Of a stretch of 64,000 nucleotides of DNA, positions 61,601-64,000 are shown piece by piece. Position numbers and translations under genes: made by a program. Every line of letters begins with the position of its first letter. The first letter of the stretch is position 1. This DNA comes from Sphingopyxis sp. YF1 (lineage in GTDB: Bacteria; Pseudomonadota; Alphaproteobacteria; Sphingomonadales; Sphingomonadaceae). The stretch is taken from positions 3,810,501 through 3,874,500 of the forward strand of contig NZ_CP033204.1 of NCBI RefSeq assembly GCF_022701295.1, in the 5' to 3' direction. Below the pieces are notes generated by a model. The model was not told the DNA's origin, made no database searches, and saw only the letters and a list, made by a program, of their open reading frames with translations.

Positions 61601-64000
61601 GCGGGGGCAAGCGCATAGATGCCGACCGAATAGTCGCCCTTCGTCTTCACATTGCCGACGTCGATGTCGACGTTCGCGCGGCGCGCCTGGTTGATCGCGA
61701 CGACGCCATGCGAGGCGAAGCCTTCGGTCGCTATGTCGCCCGCCGCGATGCTGATGTCCCGGCTCACCTGGCCATTGTCATGGACCATGTTGCTATTGGC
61801 GTAGATACCGCTCGAGAAATCGCCCTTGGTACTGACATTGCCCGCCTTGACCACGACCGAGGCGCCCACCGCCTTGATCGCCCCCGCATCGAAGTCCGAG
61901 GAGGTTCCGCCGCCGGAGGTGGTGACATCGCCGGCGATCACCGTCGTCGTACCGCCGGAATAGGCCGTAATGCCCCGGGCCCCCTCCCCGCTCGTCATGA
62001 CCGATCCCGCCTCGACCTTGCTGTCGCCCCAATAGCTCCAGGCGTAGATGCCGTCGGCTCCGATGCCGCCCGTCGTCACCTTGTCGACCTTGACCGACGT
62101 CGATCCATAATAAGCGGTCGCGCGGATCGCGGTCGATCCCTCGCCGGACGTCGTCACTTCGCCTGCGGTGATCTTGATCGACCCCGAATAGCCGCCGACA
62201 TTGCTGTTCGCGAAAATCCCGTCCGAATGATCGCCACGCGTCTCGACAGTGCCCGCGTCGATGTCGATGTCGCCATAGGCAAGCGCCTTGATGCCCGCGG
62301 AGTTCGTGCCGCCGGTCGAAATCTTGCCCGCGTCGATCGTGACGGAACCATAAGCCGTCGCATCGATCCCCGGCGCGTCGTCGCCGCCGGTGCTGATTTC
62401 TCCCACCTCGATCGCGAGATCGCCGCCGAACGGGCGGCCGTTGCTATCAAATCCCGAGACTGCGATCGCCTTGATGCCGCTCGCCGCGTCGCCCGCGGTG
62501 CTGATCGTTCCCGCCTTGATGTCCGCGCTGCCGCCGAGCGCCAGAACGTTGACGCCCTTCGCATTCTCGCCATGAGTCGCAATGCTGCCGGCATCGATAG
62601 TGATCGCGTGGACGGTACCGTCATAACTCGCTGCCTGGGCAATGATACCGGCCGAGCCATCGCCCGCGGTATCGATCGTGCCGGTACGGATCGAAACGTC
62701 GCCCGAGCGGACGCTCGCGAACACGCCGTGGCTGTCACTACCCTTGGTCGTGATCGCGCCGGCATCGAGCGAGAGCGATCCGGTATCGACAAACGCCTGG
62801 AACGCGGTCGCATGATCGCCGGAGGTGGTGAGTCCACCCGAAATGGTGAAGCGCTGATCCGTGTCATAACCGTTGGTGAGGACCGCCGGCGCGTTACTCC
62901 CGCTGGTCTCGATCGACCCGATTGCGGCGTTGACTGTCCCGTGATTGTTCGAAATCACGAGCCCGGCCGTGTCGCGCCCGAATTGCGAGCGGCCCTTGGT
63001 GACGATGCTGTCGACGGTCAGATTGATATCGCCGAGGCCATTGTTGATCACGACACCGCGAGAGCGGTCGCCCTCGGCGAGGACAGCGCCAAGGTCCATC
63101 GTGACGTCGCCCCCGGTGAGCACGGCGACGGCAGTCGAAGCGGTACCGTGGGTGGTGACCTTGTCGGCATTGATCGTCAGAACCTGGGCCTCATTTCCTT
63201 CGAAATAGGCCCCGCCCATGTAGATGCCGGTCGACGCATTGCCGTGCGTTTCGACGCTGCCGACCGTGATCGTCGTCGGCTGGGTGAAATCATAGCTCAG
63301 GACGTTGATCCCGGTCGAAAAATCGCCGCGCGTCACCACGCTGTCGCCGCTCACCGAGATTTCACCGCCGAAGCTTACGGCGCCGAGCCCGACCGCTCCG
63401 TCTCCGCCGGTTTCGACCGTTCCCGCGTGAAGGGCGACATCTCCGAAACCGCCTGCATAGGCGCCCCAGCTGTTGTCGCCCTCGGTTCTGATGCTGCCGA
63501 CCTCGACGCTCGTCCTCCCTTTTGTGAAGTTGGTCGCGATGACGCCATCCGACGCATAGCCGCGGGTTTCGATGCTATCCGCACGGATGGAGAGGTCGGC
63601 GGGCGCAGAGAGAATGGGCTGCCCGGTCTCTTCGTCGAAAACCGGGCGTTGGCCAGCCTGCGCCTGGATGCCGACCGCATAATCGCCCCCGGTCAGGATC
63701 GAACCGACGTCGATCGCGACGTCGCCGCCCGACATGGCATGAATGCCGGTGGCATAGCTGCCCGACGTTTGCACCGACACCGCCGTCACGTCGACGGGAC
63801 CCGCATAACCGGTTGCGTGAATGCCGATGGCCGCGTCGCCGGTGGTTGCGATCGAGCCGGTGGTGACGCGGACCGACCCATTGGCGGAGCCCGCGACGAC
63901 GCCATGAGCCTCTGTTCCACCGGTGCGCACGTCGCCGATCCGGATTTCCGCATTGCCGTCGGTCGCGATAGCGACCGCCCCGATGGAGCCGGACCCGGCG
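58663..64000 (-). CDS. Giant autotransporter with ~41 repeats, 5' end outside window
   Basis: The frame is open to base 64000, so about 1778 C-terminal residues are seen and the N-terminus lies beyond. The passenger consists of about 41 degenerate units of 24-36 residues following T-x-G-D-x-(A/S)-x-G-(I/V)-x-A ... (I/V)-x-(A/V)-G-x-(I/V), a pattern expected of a right-handed beta-helix; clear units are TGGDYAVGIQA and TSGDYASGVVA. A non-repetitive segment (about 350 residues) precedes a C-terminal autotransporter barrel (WGQMYGHVTNRDGRLGTASL, QLGYDVGG, final GIRFKF with terminal Phe). It would be exposed on the cell surface. No catalytic or adhesin motif is seen, and the role is unknown. Confidence 0.93.
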   Translation of the reverse strand, partial: AGSGSIGAVAIATDGNAEIRIGDVRTGGTEAHGVVAGSANGSVRVTTGSIATTGDAAIGIHATGYAGPVDVTAVSVQTSGSYATGIHAMSGGDVAIDVGSILTGGDYAVGIQAQAGQRPVFDEETGQPILSAPADLSIRADSIETRGYASDGVIATNFTKGRTSVEVGSIRTEGDNSWGAYAGGFGDVALHAGTVETGGDGAVGLGAVSFGGEISVSGDSVVTRGDFSTGINVLSYDFTQPTTITVGSVETHGNASTGIYMGGAYFEGNEAQVLTINADKVTTHGTASTAVAVLTGGDVTMDLGAVLAEGDRSRGVVINNGLGDINLTVDSIVTKGRSQFGRDTAGLVISNNHGTVNAAIGSIETSGSNAPAVLTNGYDTDQRFTISGGLTTSGDHATAFQAFVDTGSLSLDAGAITTKGSDSHGVFASVRSGDVSIRTGTIDTAGDGSAGIIAQAASYDGTVHAITIDAGSIATHGENAKGVNVLALGGSADIKAGTISTAGDAASGIKAIAVSGFDSNGRPFGGDLAIEVGEISTGGDDAPGIDATAYGSVTIDAGKISTGGTNSAGIKALAYGDIDIDAGTVETRGDHSDGIFANSNVGGYSGSIKITAGEVTTSGEGSTAIRATAYYGSTSVKVDKVTTGGIGADGIYAWSYWGDSKVEAGSVMTSGEGARGITAYSGGTTTVIAGDVTTSGGGTSSDFDAGAIKAVGASVVVKAGNVSTKGDFSSGIYANSNMVHDNGQVSRDISIAAGDIATEGFASHGVVAINQARRANVDIDVGNVKTKGDYSVGIYALAPAGDIAVKADSVATEGLQSVGVVAISNYGDIGIDLGAVTTSGDGAVGIYAYSGGGPRAGAATASIKADSIATSGDYASGVVAIGLGKDNAINVDVGSVSTEGTASRGIFAYGLGDMTVTAGKVETRGDGATGIEAFSFGGDINVTAGSIATEGDLAAGVYASTLSGDVSIETGDITTRGDLSQGVRAYSRTGDVQVTGKGHIATNGTGSYGILAFGSSNITIDNNGAVETHGDFAHGLYALGRGDGATTVTNSGSVTVTGAGSAGIRALASNAGAGIKVSSTGSINALGDYTAGVVAVIPRSRDAGGPAKSMIDIDVSKVTVTGNATTGILGLNYSGDVHIRAGSVALDGKGIGISAIAAGSITVDTGGIKSGGRGVILVSGAGSTLNVTGDIVAPNHVAVEMGSGSGQSVLNVAKGATIIGGGKRNPADGSYTGPGNAVILGSDTGVVVHNAGTIRNLGDRYTIFVADHYDSDWQPIPWTGAQIENSGVIEGNLRLTAGDDVTTNSGIFVATRDSVFGEGDDLFTNSGVLRIGAAGVTARAAPGATGLSVRFDGLDRFENSGLVDLRNGTVGDTLVLPGTFTGSGGSTLALDIGSGTADRLVIEGAATGTTNIVVGAAPSEATLFAGSVEIIKVGAGSDANAFTMTGSDAGFVRYDMRFDSATGTYGVTSAAGSSVYRLAKLNEGVRAIGDQSAKAWSTHMAELRDAGDGAKRLWGQMYGHVTNRDGRLGTASLDYRQDFFGGQLGYDVGGRESDDSTLLFGVTGGYLGSHQRFEDGNERARFNTLSFGAYASYRSDRLFANLFGQYAHVNVAARGGPAADAWSDDSNGDLFGAQAEFGARFGSDRMFVEPVVSLTWQSGSMGSVHAYGQTVAFDDDSALTARIGGRLGAELQLGGESKGVIYARANYVDAIGGKAGVLFTSGGVSQSIDAPDAKGFAEAAVGLNIVSTGPLSGFIEGDAALGGGAKGGGGRVGIRFKF

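Noticed and set aside
58663..64000. CRISPR or satellite-like repeat array
   Set aside because: The periodicity is in-frame, degenerate and protein-level; there are no constant direct repeats with unique spacers.

Overview
The window looks like a chromosomal segment of a GC-rich alphaproteobacterium of the sphingomonad type (Sphingopyxis/Sphingomonas-like). The signs are OAR-type TonB receptors, the divergent metX-metW / hisC-tyrA pair, FixJ-like regulators, and strong G/C third-position bias. This placement rests on gene content and protein style only; no database search was possible. LEFT (1-9.4 kb): the 3' part of a glutaryl-CoA dehydrogenase gene is followed by a CaiB-type CoA-transferase (glutarate branch of lysine/tryptophan breakdown). 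Then come a small orphan protein, a TonB-dependent receptor divergent from a TetR regulator, metX-metW (methionine), and hisC-tyrA (histidine/tyrosine). CENTRE-LEFT (9.4-25.1 kb): two tandem cobalamin operons on the minus strand, each headed by its own B12 riboswitch. The upstream one encodes a BtuB-type receptor, cobO, the BtuF-BtuC-BtuD importer and a 2-oxoglutarate/Fe(II) oxygenase-like protein. The downstream one encodes a second BtuB, a small membrane protein, a DUF1636 ferredoxin-like protein, and cobT-cobC-cobS-cobD-cbiB-cobQ-cobU. Nearly all junctions are 1-13 bp overlaps. Together they import corrinoids, adenosylate them and build the nucleotide loop; no corrin-ring genes are present here. 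Directly upstream (25.2-31.2 kb) lies a Czc/Cus-type RND metal-efflux operon with a His-rich periplasmic protein at its head, so metal export and cobalamin uptake sit side by side. BOUNDARY (31.33-32.9 kb): a 45-nt remnant matching the 3' half of tRNA-Arg(CCG), ending in the anticodon loop, is followed by repeat-rich DNA and a complete tyrosine integrase. This looks like one end of an integrated element whose other end (with an intact tRNA-Arg) is not in the window. RIGHT (33-64 kb): accessory-looking genes follow, namely a GNAT acetyltransferase, membrane and secreted orphans, an alpha/beta-hydrolase-OsmC fusion, YbaK and an MBL-fold protein. A signalling-plus-redox block then runs from 38.9 to 57.4 kb. 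It contains three histidine kinases, four response regulators (one receiver-only), two paralogous regulator/alpha-beta-hydrolase modules, a Gfo/Idh oxidoreductase, two MDR reductases, an SDR, a DsrE protein, an NTF2-like protein, a tautomerase and a 49-aa conserved-type small protein. Four copies of a 16-bp palindrome close to TCATACCTAGGTATGA lie in intergenic spaces of this block and may be the operator that ties it together; this is my main candidate for an undescribed regulon. The window ends inside a giant autotransporter with about 41 degenerate repeats, next to a TIGR03032-type protein.
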